Shown: piece after piece, positions 25,041 through 32,877 of the stretch
Layout: each line of letters begins with the position of its first letter
Position numbering within the stretch: the stretch's first letter is position 1
Assembly (NCBI RefSeq): GCF_001687565.2
Contig: NZ_CP016534.2
Coordinates: 2,794,501 to 2,858,500, forward strand
Source: Planococcus antarcticus DSM 14505
GTDB taxonomy: Bacteria > Bacillota > Bacilli > Bacillales_A > Planococcaceae
Direction of reading: 5' to 3'
Length of the DNA stretch: 64,000 nucleotides
Position numbers and translations under genes: made by a program
The notes under the pieces: model-generated
Seen by the model: only the letters and a program-made list of their open reading frames with translations
Told to the model about the DNA's origin: nothing
Database searches by the model: none

Positions 25041-26761
25041 AGACGGATGTCCTCTCTCCTGCGAACATGGACAAAGGTCCCTCCCGAGAGTGGATCGGCT
25101 TGCCGCAATCCGCCAAAATCAAGATCTGTCAGCTTCTCGATTTGTTCGATTGGCACCTGATATGTCTCAAACTGGCCGTAGACAAATTCCAAGTCGCCAC
25201 CGATCAAATCCTCTTGCGTCTGTAGATAGGCAGTGGCTGACAGGGACGTGCCGTCCTTGATCATCACCGCCACTTTCCAGAACTGATCCGGAATCTTTGC
25301 ATCGCGGTAGCTGACATCATCTTGTCGGAACACCGGGCCTGTAAACACTGAAATCTTCATCCCAAATTCTCGGGCGTTATCCAACAGATAATCCTCCAAG
25401 TCGAGCCACGCTTTCTGGTTAAAATTCTTATGCTGCGGCGAACAATTGGTAAAGTGGAACGTGTGCTCATTGGCCTTGACCGCATCAATTCCCCAGTTCG
25501 GATCGCGGCGACGGACTAAATGGCCGCGGTCGATGTCGTTTGATTGATAAAATTCGGGTCCGATTTGATAGGCTTCCTCAATCCTCGGATCGAAATACCA
25601 CCGGTCGTTGCCGCGTTTGACGTCGACCAACTGATCACCATCGATGTTAACAGCGGTGTAAAATGCCAGACGGCGCGACTTGCTCATGGCAATCGAGAAA
25701 TGCGTATAATCCAGCACGGTTTTGCCATCTACCGTTTGCGCTGTATCTTTTGTCAATGCTTTGCCGAGAACCGGCAATGGCACTTTAAATCCAGCACCCA
25801 GAAATGCGGGGTCGTAACCGGAAACACCTGCATACCAATCAGCTGACAAAATCCCGACTTCCATCGGCGTTGTGGACCTCCCCGGCATAACAACAGCCAG
25901 CAATTTATCCAGCAGCTTGCGCGAGCGTTCATTTTCTAAACCGCTCCGCTTGTCACTGAGATGTTGGATAATCGAACTGATGCGTATGCCTTCATTGGCG
26001 ATCCAACGATTATTATCCGTTGGATCTGGAATGCCTGCATGGTGCAGTGCGACGACCATCCACTGGTCATTGAAAACGGGTGAACCTGATGAGCCCGGTT
26101 CTGTGTCGCTGACGTAATGGATAAAATCGGAGGAGATGAATTTAACTTCATTTTCACGGATGGTAATTGCTTTTGGACCGCCGTTTGGATGCTGGATAAT
26201 GGTCACGTACTCACCCTCCAAAATTTTTCCCGGCTTTGGCAACAGCGGTAAATAGCCAAAATCAGCTAGCGAAACGGCACTCAGATTGTTCTCCTCGACC
26301 GCCACCAGTGTAAAATCCAACGCCTCATCGGTAACAAAAAGCGCCTCCGGATCCAGCCGGAAGCTGATGATTTCGAGTGGCATGAACTGGACATCGTCCT
26401 CGTAGTTGAATTCTGCCACCGCATACATCGCAGCTTCAGCCGTTTCCAATACGTGGTTATTTGTCAGCAGCAAGTTCGGCGCCACCAGAAATCCAGTACC
26501 GTAACCTTCTAACTGCCCTGAGCGACCGCGGATTGAAATGCGGCAAACAGCTTTGCTGACATTGAGACCTGCTTGTAGGTGCGCTATCGGAAACAAATCA
26601 CTTTTGTTAATGATCCGCTCCATCGCTAAATTGTCATGATGATTAATGATGCTCGACCGCGTTATCATCTTCTCCGTCGACGTGACCTGACGATTCTCCG
26701 CATTGTGCTCTTTCTCAAAAGCCAAATACCGTTTCAACGCCTCTTGTTGAATCTGTCCCAT
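25037..26761 (-). CDS. Trypsin-like serine protease fused to DNA/RNA non-specific endonuclease
   Basis: A 574-residue two-enzyme protein. Residues 60-270 form a trypsin-like protease: His in LLTNNHVLE, Asp in EALDFTLVAVE, Ser in EPGSSGSPVFN. The C-terminal 250 residues form a NUC (beta-beta-alpha metal) endonuclease with DIDRGHLVRRRDPNWG as the catalytic DRGH motif and FTNCSPQHKNFNQKAWLDLE with the metal-binding Asn. There is no signal peptide, so it should act in the cytoplasm, which would be dangerous unless controlled. Such protease-nuclease architectures are known from predicted conflict or programmed-death systems. It is coupled to the ABC ATPase gene. ATG 26761 follows GGAAAGGATGG; another ATG lies four codons upstream. 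Confidence 0.85.
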   Translation of the reverse strand: MGQIQQEALKRYLAFEKEHNAENRQVTSTEKMITRSSIINHHDNLAMERIINKSDLFPIAHLQAGLNVSKAVCRISIRGRSGQLEGYGTGFLVAPNLLLTNNHVLETAEAAMYAVAEFNYEDDVQFMPLEIISFRLDPEALFVTDEALDFTLVAVEENNLSAVSLADFGYLPLLPKPGKILEGEYVTIIQHPNGGPKAITIRENEVKFISSDFIHYVSDTEPGSSGSPVFNDQWMVVALHHAGIPDPTDNNRWIANEGIRISSIIQHLSDKRSGLENERSRKLLDKLLAVVMPGRSTTPMEVGILSADWYAGVSGYDPAFLGAGFKVPLPVLGKALTKDTAQTVDGKTVLDYTHFSIAMSKSRRLAFYTAVNIDGDQLVDVKRGNDRWYFDPRIEEAYQIGPEFYQSNDIDRGHLVRRRDPNWGIDAVKANEHTFHFTNCSPQHKNFNQKAWLDLEDYLLDNAREFGMKISVFTGPVFRQDDVSYRDAKIPDQFWKVAVMIKDGTSLSATAYLQTQEDLIGGDLEFVYGQFETYQVPIEQIEKLTDLDFGGLRQADPLSGGTFVHVRRREDIRL

Positions 26762-26873
26762 TTTGTTGACCATCCTTTCCCAGCCCCTTCCGGCGAATAA
26801 ACATTATTTTTCAATAAAAAATTTAATATTCTATTAATTTACTTTAAAAAAAGTTTATCACAAATAGATACAG

Positions 26874-26904
26874 AAAACCCATTCCGCTATTCGGAATGGG
26901 TTTT
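26874..26904. terminator. Bidirectional terminator
   Basis: Stem AAAACCCATTCCG / CGGAATGGGTTTT, just past the stop of the 65-residue gene at 26926. Confidence 0.85.
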
Positions 26905-26925
26905 CGATGATCCGCTTAAACTCAA

Positions 26926-27123
26926 TCATTTCTTGTTGTCATTCTTCACAAATGTCTCTTCGCCGGTTTTCGGATCGCGTGTACTGTTTTTGCCGGCAGA
27001 TTCCCAGCCTTCGTCGCTGCCGCTCAGCATCTCGCTGGTCTTCTTAACAACTTTATCGAATGTCGATTTCTCTGCATCTCCATTGTTTTCAGGATTTCTT
27101 CCTTGTGCGTCGTTTTTAGTCAT
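26926..27123 (-). CDS. Small hydrophilic protein, unknown function
   Basis: A 65-residue, highly charged, Asp/Glu/Lys/Asn/Gly-rich protein without hydrophobic segments. Its composition resembles small general-stress or hydrophilin-like proteins, but I cannot name a family. A GGAGGG site 7 nt before the ATG and a clean terminator after the stop support a real gene. It stands alone on the minus strand. Confidence 0.6.
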   Translation of the reverse strand: MTKNDAQGRNPENNGDAEKSTFDKVVKKTSEMLSGSDEGWESAGKNSTRDPKTGEETFVKNDNKK

Positions 27124-27253
27124 GTTGCATCCCTCCAGAATCTGTAGTCGTTGTACTTTACCCGCTGGTGGCTAAAATAATCCCATCTTGTGAGAGGAGG
27201 CACCTGGTAAAACTAGTCCAGTAGAATAAAACTTCCTGAATGCCCAAAACCAT

Positions 27254-27277
27254 GGAAAGCGCAGGCCTGCGCTTTCC
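27254..27277. repeat. GGAAAGCGCA perfect palindrome
   Basis: A 24-bp perfect palindrome, GGAAAGCGCAGG and its complement. The flank AAAACTTCCTGAATGCCCAAAACC matches the spacer between array and hairpin at array C, but here the array lies 160 bp away on the other side. Confidence 0.6.
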
Positions 27278-27436
27278 GCTTGAAAATCGCGTTTCTGTTG
27301 CCGCGGACAGTAGTTGGTATATATTGCAACGGCAACGGACAGTAGTTGGTGTATAACCGACTGTATATTGTGCATAATGGATTGCATTTCGTTGATTGGG
27401 CTAAATCTATGCATGATTTATTCCACTTAATTGGAT

Positions 27437-27528
27437 ATACTTTCTAATTTGAGGCAAATACTTTCCGTTTGCCCCCAAATACTTTCCGTTACGACTAGAA
27501 TACTTTCCATTACGATCAGAATACTTTC
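27437..27528 (-). repeat. Phased 21-bp array D (core GGAAAGTAT on minus strand)
   Basis: ATACTTTC(C) cores (plus sense) start at 27437, 27458, 27479, 27500 and 27521, all steps exactly 21 bp. Leader TGGATATAC and the core are shared with array C; most spacer bases are not. Confidence 0.85.
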
Positions 27529-27829
27529 TGCACCACAAAAAAACCAACGCCAGGCTCAAAAAAGCTCGTCGCTGGCTTTATTCTTCCTCTAAATGGCTTG
27601 GTCTCTTTTAGGGCGCATCTAGGGGATGCCATCGACCTTTCAGTAGTTGCCATACTTGTCGCACACCAATTCTATCTCGGCAATTTTTTTCCATGCGGAT
27701 AGCTTTCATCACCTTTCCCAAGGCTACTTCGACGACAAACGACCGATTCATTACAAAAAATGCTTAGAGTTCCGAACTAATGGGTATACACTGAATCTAA
27801 CCAAATTAAGACAAAAGGAGAAATGCTAC

Positions 27830-28654
27830 ATGGACTTTATTACATTGAACAACGGGAAAAAAATGCCGCAGCTGGGCTTTGGTGTCTGGCAGGTTGAAGA
27901 CGATCAGGCAACTGCATCGGTTGCGAAAGCACTCGAGACAGGTTATACGTCGATCGATACCGCGATGATTTATAAGAATGAAAAAGGCGTCGGCAAAGCA
28001 TTGAAGGAAACTTCCGTGCCGCGCGAAGACCTGTTCATCACGACGAAAGTCTGGAACAGCGACCAAGGCTACGAAAATACCTTGACTGCATTTGATGAAA
28101 GCCTCGAGCGCCTCGGCCTCGATTATGTTGACCTGTATTTGATCCACTGGCCAACTCCGGAATTTGATACTTATATCGATACGTATAAAGCATTGGAAAA
28201 GCTGTACAAAGATGGCCGCGTCAAATCAATTGGCGTCTGCAACTTTGAAGTCGAGCACTTAGAGCGTCTGCTTGCTGAATGCGTCGTTCCACCGGTCTTG
28301 AACCAGGTCGAATGCCATCCGTACTTGGCACAAAACGATTTGAAAGAATTCTGCGCCAAGCATAATATTTTCGTTGAAGCTTGGAGCCCGCTTGATCAGG
28401 GCGGAGAAGTGCTGAAGGATGAGTCTATCCAGAAAATCGCTGAAGCCAAAGGCAAGTCACCGGCTCAGATCGTCTTGCGCTGGCATTTGCAAAGCGACAC
28501 GATTGTTATTCCGAAATCCGTCACGCCGTCACGCATCGAGAAAAACTTCAATGTCTTCGATTTCGAATTGACGGAAGCCGAGATGAATGAAATCCATGCT
28601 TTGAATAAAGACCGTCGCAAAGGCGCTCACCCAAATGAAATGAATGTACGTTAA
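27830..28654 (+). CDS. Aldo/keto reductase
   Basis: A 274-residue NADPH-dependent TIM-barrel reductase of the AKR5-like group (YvgN/YtbE, 2,5-diketogluconate reductase type). The catalytic tetrad is visible: Asp and Tyr in SIDTAMIYKNE (about residues 44-49), Lys in TTKVWNS and His in LIHWP. The C-terminal cofactor segment VIPKSVTPSRIEKN is present. It probably reduces reactive aldehydes such as methylglyoxal. ATG 27830 is preceded by AAAAGGAG at 9 nt and gives standard length; an open frame further upstream has no support. A strong terminator follows. Confidence 0.93.
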   Translation: MDFITLNNGKKMPQLGFGVWQVEDDQATASVAKALETGYTSIDTAMIYKNEKGVGKALKETSVPREDLFITTKVWNSDQGYENTLTAFDESLERLGLDYVDLYLIHWPTPEFDTYIDTYKALEKLYKDGRVKSIGVCNFEVEHLERLLAECVVPPVLNQVECHPYLAQNDLKEFCAKHNIFVEAWSPLDQGGEVLKDESIQKIAEAKGKSPAQIVLRWHLQSDTIVIPKSVTPSRIEKNFNVFDFELTEAEMNEIHALNKDRRKGAHPNEMNVR

Positions 28655-28660
28655 TTGGTT

Positions 28661-28697
28661 AAAAGCCGCCTCTTTAGAAGTAGAAGAGGCGGCTTTT
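28661..28697 (+). terminator. Terminator of the aldo/keto reductase
   Basis: Stem AAAAGCCGCCTCTT / AAGAGGCGGCTTTT. Confidence 0.9.
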
Positions 28698-28781
28698 CCT
28701 GTTATTTTCAATTTCCGGCATAACTCCCGCTGAAAACGGGTAAATTCCACTTAATAGAACTTATTAGAGGAGGAGAAGCCG

Positions 28782-29183
28782 TTGAGACATCTACTTGCAC
28801 TTGCTATTAAATTCGTTATGGTGACCGTTGTCCTTTTAATTGTCCTGACTTTGTCCTTTGACGTATCGTTCGTCAATACCCTGCTGATCAGCCTGGCGCT
28901 GACGGCATTGTCCTATGCGGTGGGCGACATCATGATTTTCCTGAATGCGGGAAGCCCGGAAAACCAGTCGGCGCGCAATACCGTTGCGACCCTTGTCGAT
29001 TTCGTCATGGCATTCCTAGTCATCTGGCTGATTGGTTGGCTGTTGACTGGTGAAAATTTCGCAATGGCTACACCAGCGCTGCTTTCCGCATTGGTCATAG
29101 CGGGCGGGGAATGGTTCTTCCATTTATACGTCGATCGCTCCGTGGTGCCTGAGTACAACAATTATAAGTCGGCTAAAGGATGA
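28782..29183 (+). CDS. YndM-like (DUF2512) membrane protein
   Basis: A 133-residue integral membrane protein with four hydrophobic helices and short loops (RHLLALAIKFVMVTVVLLIV; LGDIMIFL-like second helix; VDFVMAFLVIWLIGWLL; AGGEWFFHLYVDRSVVP). The pattern and conserved C-terminal motif match the DUF2512/YndM family found in Bacillaceae, function unknown. The start is TTG, 8 nt after AGGAGG. It has its own terminator. Confidence 0.8.
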   Translation: MRHLLALAIKFVMVTVVLLIVLTLSFDVSFVNTLLISLALTALSYAVGDIMIFLNAGSPENQSARNTVATLVDFVMAFLVIWLIGWLLTGENFAMATPALLSALVIAGGEWFFHLYVDRSVVPEYNNYKSAKG

Positions 29184-29201
29184 GTAGAACCTAGCCATCA
29201 G

Positions 29202-29242
29202 AAAAGGCAGTTCCTAATCTTTTAGATTAGGAACTGCCTTTT
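29202..29242 (+). terminator. Terminator of the YndM-like gene
   Basis: Long perfect stem AAAAGGCAGTTCCTAATCT / AGATTAGGAACTGCCTTTT. Confidence 0.9.
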
Positions 29243-29266
29243 CTCTGTGGGTACTGTTTTCTTCAC

Positions 29267-29383
29267 CTACTGCTTTAGCACCCCAATAACTCTTCCGTTA
29301 ATGTAGACATCTTCACTTCGCATGATGATTGGTTCATAGCTCGTGTTTTCTGAGACTAGAATAATTTCACTGCCCATTGGCAT
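29267..29383 (-). pseudogene. Detached C-terminal piece of the helicase S24 domain
   Basis: In-frame continuation of the helicase gene beyond its TAA (29384-29386): 38 residues, MPMGSEIILVSENTSYEPI then a strand ending INGRVIGVLKQ. This is the normal end of a LexA/S24 peptidase fold. It begins with ATG directly after the stop (TAAATG), so reinitiation is conceivable. Confidence 0.7.
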
Positions 29384-31699
29384 TTATTTTTTCATGGTCG
29401 CTTCGCCGTCGATGACCGCAATAACAATATCGCCATTGGAAGCGGTGTTTTGTTGGTGAACAATAACAATGTCGCCTTTATCGATTCCAGCACCATTCAT
29501 GCTGTCACCAGTAACTGTCAGAGAGAAAGTTTCACTAGGAGATACCACCCATTCACGCGGCAAGGTATGAATCGTCTCATAGGCTTCGGTTGCCAGTGTT
29601 GGCAGTCCGGCAGCAACATTGCCGATCAGTGGAACTGTTACTGTCTCGTGGACCTGCACGAGAACTTCCTGTCCCGCTTCTCTCACTTCTATCTGATCGC
29701 TTTCATCCCGATCTTCTGCGTAGTCGTAATACCGACCATTTTTGAGATTCATATAGACACGCCGGCTTTTTGTATCCGGCAGAAACTGAGCCTGGCATTT
29801 TGGCAGATCCTGTACTTCGTCTCCCTTGCGATCGATAATTTTGACTTCAAGCCCGTCAGTTGCGATTCCGTAAAATGCCTGGCTGTCCGCTTCCATATAG
29901 CTTTTCAGTTGCAAGACAGCATCCTCGATACCACTCCCAAAGCGCTTTACTTCCGCAATAATATACGGTCTCGCTTTCTCAGCCATATAGACTTGAACTG
30001 CAATATCACAATAGCCTTTTTTCGAAAACTGCTGTACTGGAAACTCCAGTTCCATCAGTTCGTATGGATAGCCATAGGTTTCATGAAGTTCACGGACTAG
30101 CCATTGGCGGGTGACTTCTTCTTTGGAATGTAGGTCAACTAATTGATCCGCCAAACGGTATTCAGTCATGCTGATGGATTCGAATGGACGAAGAGAAGCA
30201 TCCTTTTTCATTCGCAAATGATTCCGGTTAATTTCCTTTACAAAGCTGGAAGGCTTTTTCACTGAAGACATATAAAGTAGCTCATTTGCACGTGTCATTC
30301 CGACATACAGCAATTTCCGCTCATCCGATTCGACCGTCTTCTGATCCTCAGCATCCGCATACAAATCCTGAGGGATCAATCCGCTGTTGAGGTCAATCAG
30401 GAAAATGACTTTGAACTCTAGCCCCTTGATCGAATGCATGGTCACTAGTTTCACTTTGTCGGATTCAAAATCCGGATTTGTGCTTTGCAGAATTTCGCAC
30501 GGGATTCCGGCCTTTTCCAGATCGGATGATGCACTTTCAATATTCCGTTTTCCCCTTGCAACAATGCACATCTCTGACAAGGCATAATCATTCTGTAGCC
30601 GGGCAATTTCTTCCGCCAGAAAATGGACTTGTTGCTGCGGCGTCATAAAGAACCGATAAATCGGCGGATGCCCGTGGCGATCGATCAATGCCGGTTTAAC
30701 GAAATCGACATTCGACTGAATGCTTTCATCCGCTTCGATCAAATGAAAAGCCGCCGTCGAGATTTCTGTCGTCGTCCGGTAGTTCTTGCTCAATGTCCGA
30801 GATTTCCCGCTCATATCGTAGCCGATGGTAGTGAACGGCCGCCCTTTGCCAAGCCAGGACTGCGGATAGATGCTCTGCGTATTATCTGCCACAAACATCA
30901 GCGAAGAATAATCCTTCTCTTTATACAGTTCCTTCAGAAACTCCAGCTGGACGCGCGTCAAATCCTGACTTTCGTCGATGATGATATGTGTATATTGCCC
31001 GGCCGCGCTTTTGCGCAATTCTTCTAGAGCGTAGAGATTCATCTGTTTGAATGTGGTGAGCCCTGCTCCTTCAAGCAGCTGCCGAAATACGTTCATGACT
31101 TCGTAGATAGCTTGACGCGTCTGCGAGTTCTTCAGTAATTTCTGAGGTGTCCCACTATTTCCAGATGCCCTTCCGATTCGGTCGACGGATTGATAGGTTT
31201 CTACATCCACCATTGAACAGGAATGGATCCACTCTATTTCATCCAATAGGAATTTACTGTTTTTCGGTAACAGCAGTTTGACATCTGGATAGGATTTTTT
31301 CACTTCGTGGATGGCTTGAATCATAACTTTGTGGATTTTTTCCACCGAAGCAATTTCGAGTTTTTCTCCAATCCGCTTCTGATACCGCCTGAACTCCTTA
31401 AACATCAGGCTGTCGATTGTTGTAATTTCCACTTCTGCATCCGCAGCGAAAAAGCGTTCCGCTTCCTGCATTTCTTTTTCAGCCATCCGTTCATACTGAT
31501 GCTTTATGTAATGAAGCAAGGTCTTGTTATATGTGACCAGCAAAATCTTGTCATCTTCCTCGTGGCAATAATGATCCAGTAGAAAATGAATTCTGCGAAT
31601 ATCGACAGTTGTCTTGCCTGAACCTGCTACCCCTTTTACGAGCATTGGACCTGATGGTTCCAGTTCAACAATACGGCGTTGTTCCATATTCAACTTCAA
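29384..31699 (-). CDS. UvrD/Rep-like helicase with LexA-like S24 peptidase tail, stop inside the tail
   Basis: A 771-residue protein. The helicase core has Walker A GVAGSGKTT (near residue 22), a Walker B-type IIIDESQDLTRVQ, QSIYPQSW, a motif IV-VI region with TMHSIKGLEFK and LLYVGMTRA. A type I restriction HsdR-N-like segment (YCDIAVQVY...IIAEVKRFG) follows, and then a LexA/S24 domain with the nucleophile in VTGDSMNGAG and the general-base Lys in GEATMKK. TAA falls immediately after that Lys; the remaining 38 residues of the fold are still in frame downstream. TTG 31699 follows GGAGGGG at 8 nt. A role in DNA repair or stress with autocleavage is plausible. Confidence 0.85.
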   Translation of the reverse strand: MKLNMEQRRIVELEPSGPMLVKGVAGSGKTTVDIRRIHFLLDHYCHEEDDKILLVTYNKTLLHYIKHQYERMAEKEMQEAERFFAADAEVEITTIDSLMFKEFRRYQKRIGEKLEIASVEKIHKVMIQAIHEVKKSYPDVKLLLPKNSKFLLDEIEWIHSCSMVDVETYQSVDRIGRASGNSGTPQKLLKNSQTRQAIYEVMNVFRQLLEGAGLTTFKQMNLYALEELRKSAAGQYTHIIIDESQDLTRVQLEFLKELYKEKDYSSLMFVADNTQSIYPQSWLGKGRPFTTIGYDMSGKSRTLSKNYRTTTEISTAAFHLIEADESIQSNVDFVKPALIDRHGHPPIYRFFMTPQQQVHFLAEEIARLQNDYALSEMCIVARGKRNIESASSDLEKAGIPCEILQSTNPDFESDKVKLVTMHSIKGLEFKVIFLIDLNSGLIPQDLYADAEDQKTVESDERKLLYVGMTRANELLYMSSVKKPSSFVKEINRNHLRMKKDASLRPFESISMTEYRLADQLVDLHSKEEVTRQWLVRELHETYGYPYELMELEFPVQQFSKKGYCDIAVQVYMAEKARPYIIAEVKRFGSGIEDAVLQLKSYMEADSQAFYGIATDGLEVKIIDRKGDEVQDLPKCQAQFLPDTKSRRVYMNLKNGRYYDYAEDRDESDQIEVREAGQEVLVQVHETVTVPLIGNVAAGLPTLATEAYETIHTLPREWVVSPSETFSLTVTGDSMNGAGIDKGDIVIVHQQNTASNGDIVIAVIDGEATMKK

Positions 31700-32075
31700 T
31701 GATAACACCCCTCCACATTTACAACTTCTACCTATATTATAAGAATATTGTCGCATAATAGCAAAGTCTAATACTAGTCACGCATTTTTACAGAACTCAA
31801 GGTTAAGCATTGGGTCTGATTTCACTTGAAACCACTTTTGCACTATCGCAAATTTCTTAGAGTCGCTCTTTTTCATTAGAAGTTCCTATGTTTCTCTCCA
31901 TTATGAATCGTTTTATATCACAAGATAAATAAAAGGTTCATTCGAAATCGATTGATTTCGAATGAACCTTTTTCTCTAGCATATTTTACCAACTGAATCG
32001 CTTCATTCACCGGAAATCATCCTATCTAAAACCTGTCCAAAACGAAAAGCCTGACATTTCGCAGACCTTTCTGAC
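31700..32075. other. Intergenic region, terminator only
   Basis: No supported gene. It contains the hairpin at 31931-31972. Confidence 0.6.
31931..31972. terminator. Terminator hairpin with GAAATC/GATTTC top
   Basis: Stem AAAAGGTTCATTCGAAATC / GATTTCGAATGAACCTTTT with a 4-nt loop. It serves the 32076 gene on the minus strand. Confidence 0.85.
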
Positions 32076-32594
32076 TCACCTAAAGTGTTTTTCCACAAAC
32101 TCTTGTTCCTGCTCAGTACTCATCAGCCCGGTCGCACGGCCGACAGTACCATCTTGCCAATCCCAAATAGTGTTGTGAACATGCACGGCATTGGCAAAAT
32201 CGCCTTGTTTCCAATCGGTCAACGCCGACTCATAAAAATCGGCATGTTCATAATGCGTCTGATTGGCTTTGACGATCGTCAGCAAATTGTTGATGTTGTC
32301 AGTTGTCATCTCAACAGCGCCTCTTTTTTTGCTAGCAACGATTTTCTGGTGTGTCATCTGATGAAGGTAGATTTGTAGCTGTCCTTCATCCATATCGGCT
32401 TCTACATTTTTGGCTGTGCTTTTCTCGGTTGTATTTGCTTCGGTCCCGCTATCCTGGCGCCCTTCGATATCTTCCGCTACCTCTGTTATTTCTCCGTCAC
32501 TCGAAGAATGCTGCATGACGAAATAATAACCGGCTGCTGCCAACAATGCCAATACGCCAAAGCTTACTCCGATTGTTTTCAAAATCGATTTCAT
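32076..32594 (-). CDS. Membrane-anchored DUF6241-like protein
   Basis: A 172-residue protein with one N-terminal transmembrane segment (about residues 7-27), a low-complexity acidic linker (SSSDGEITEVAEDIEGRQDS) and a C-terminal domain of about 95 residues: LHQMTHQKIVASKKRGAVEM, HYEHADFYESALTDWKQGDF, HNTIWDWQDGTVGRATG and EQEFVEKHF. This layout fits the DUF6241 family of Bacillales; no function is known. It probably sits outside the membrane. AGGAGTTGCAGAAAA precedes the ATG. Confidence 0.7.
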   Translation of the reverse strand: MKSILKTIGVSFGVLALLAAAGYYFVMQHSSSDGEITEVAEDIEGRQDSGTEANTTEKSTAKNVEADMDEGQLQIYLHQMTHQKIVASKKRGAVEMTTDNINNLLTIVKANQTHYEHADFYESALTDWKQGDFANAVHVHNTIWDWQDGTVGRATGLMSTEQEQEFVEKHFR

Positions 32595-32750
32595 TTTTCT
32601 GCAACTCCTGACATAGATCTTTTTCTGCTGTTCACGACTTTATCCCCATCTTATTATGAAGAACACTCGAATAGGTTTCAACCCTTTTTATGGAAATCAT
32701 GAAATCGTCCGCTGTGAAATACTATAAAACAGTAAGCTTCCCCCAAACTA

Positions 32751-32798
32751 AAAGAACGCCATCTTCGAAATCCATTGATTTCAAAGATGGCGTTCTTT
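32751..32798 (-). terminator. Terminator of the TPR/C39 gene
   Basis: Stem AAAGAACGCCATCTT / AAGATGGCGTTCTTT with inner arms GAAATC / GATTTC. The stem sequence is nearly repeated at 49951 and 57674. Confidence 0.8.
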
Positions 32799-32877
32799 CT
32801 ATTCTATTAGTTGTGATAACCAGCAGCGAGCTGTTCACAGGACCAATTTACTACGGATTCTTTCACCGCATTCGGCC

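Larger units (their letters stand above)
27124..27829. other. Intergenic region with array D and related repeats
   Basis: About 700 bp without a supported gene. It contains the 24-bp perfect palindrome at 27254-27277, two copies of GGACAGTAGTTGGT (27305 and 27337, 32 bp apart, the inverse of the array B core), array D, and a terminator-like hairpin around 27541-27582 on the minus strand. An open frame extends upstream from the aldo/keto reductase into it (from 27647) but lacks a ribosome binding site and family similarity. Confidence 0.55.

Noticed and set aside
27647..27829. N-terminal extension of the aldo/keto reductase
   Set aside because: The ribosome binding site and family length both point to ATG 27830.
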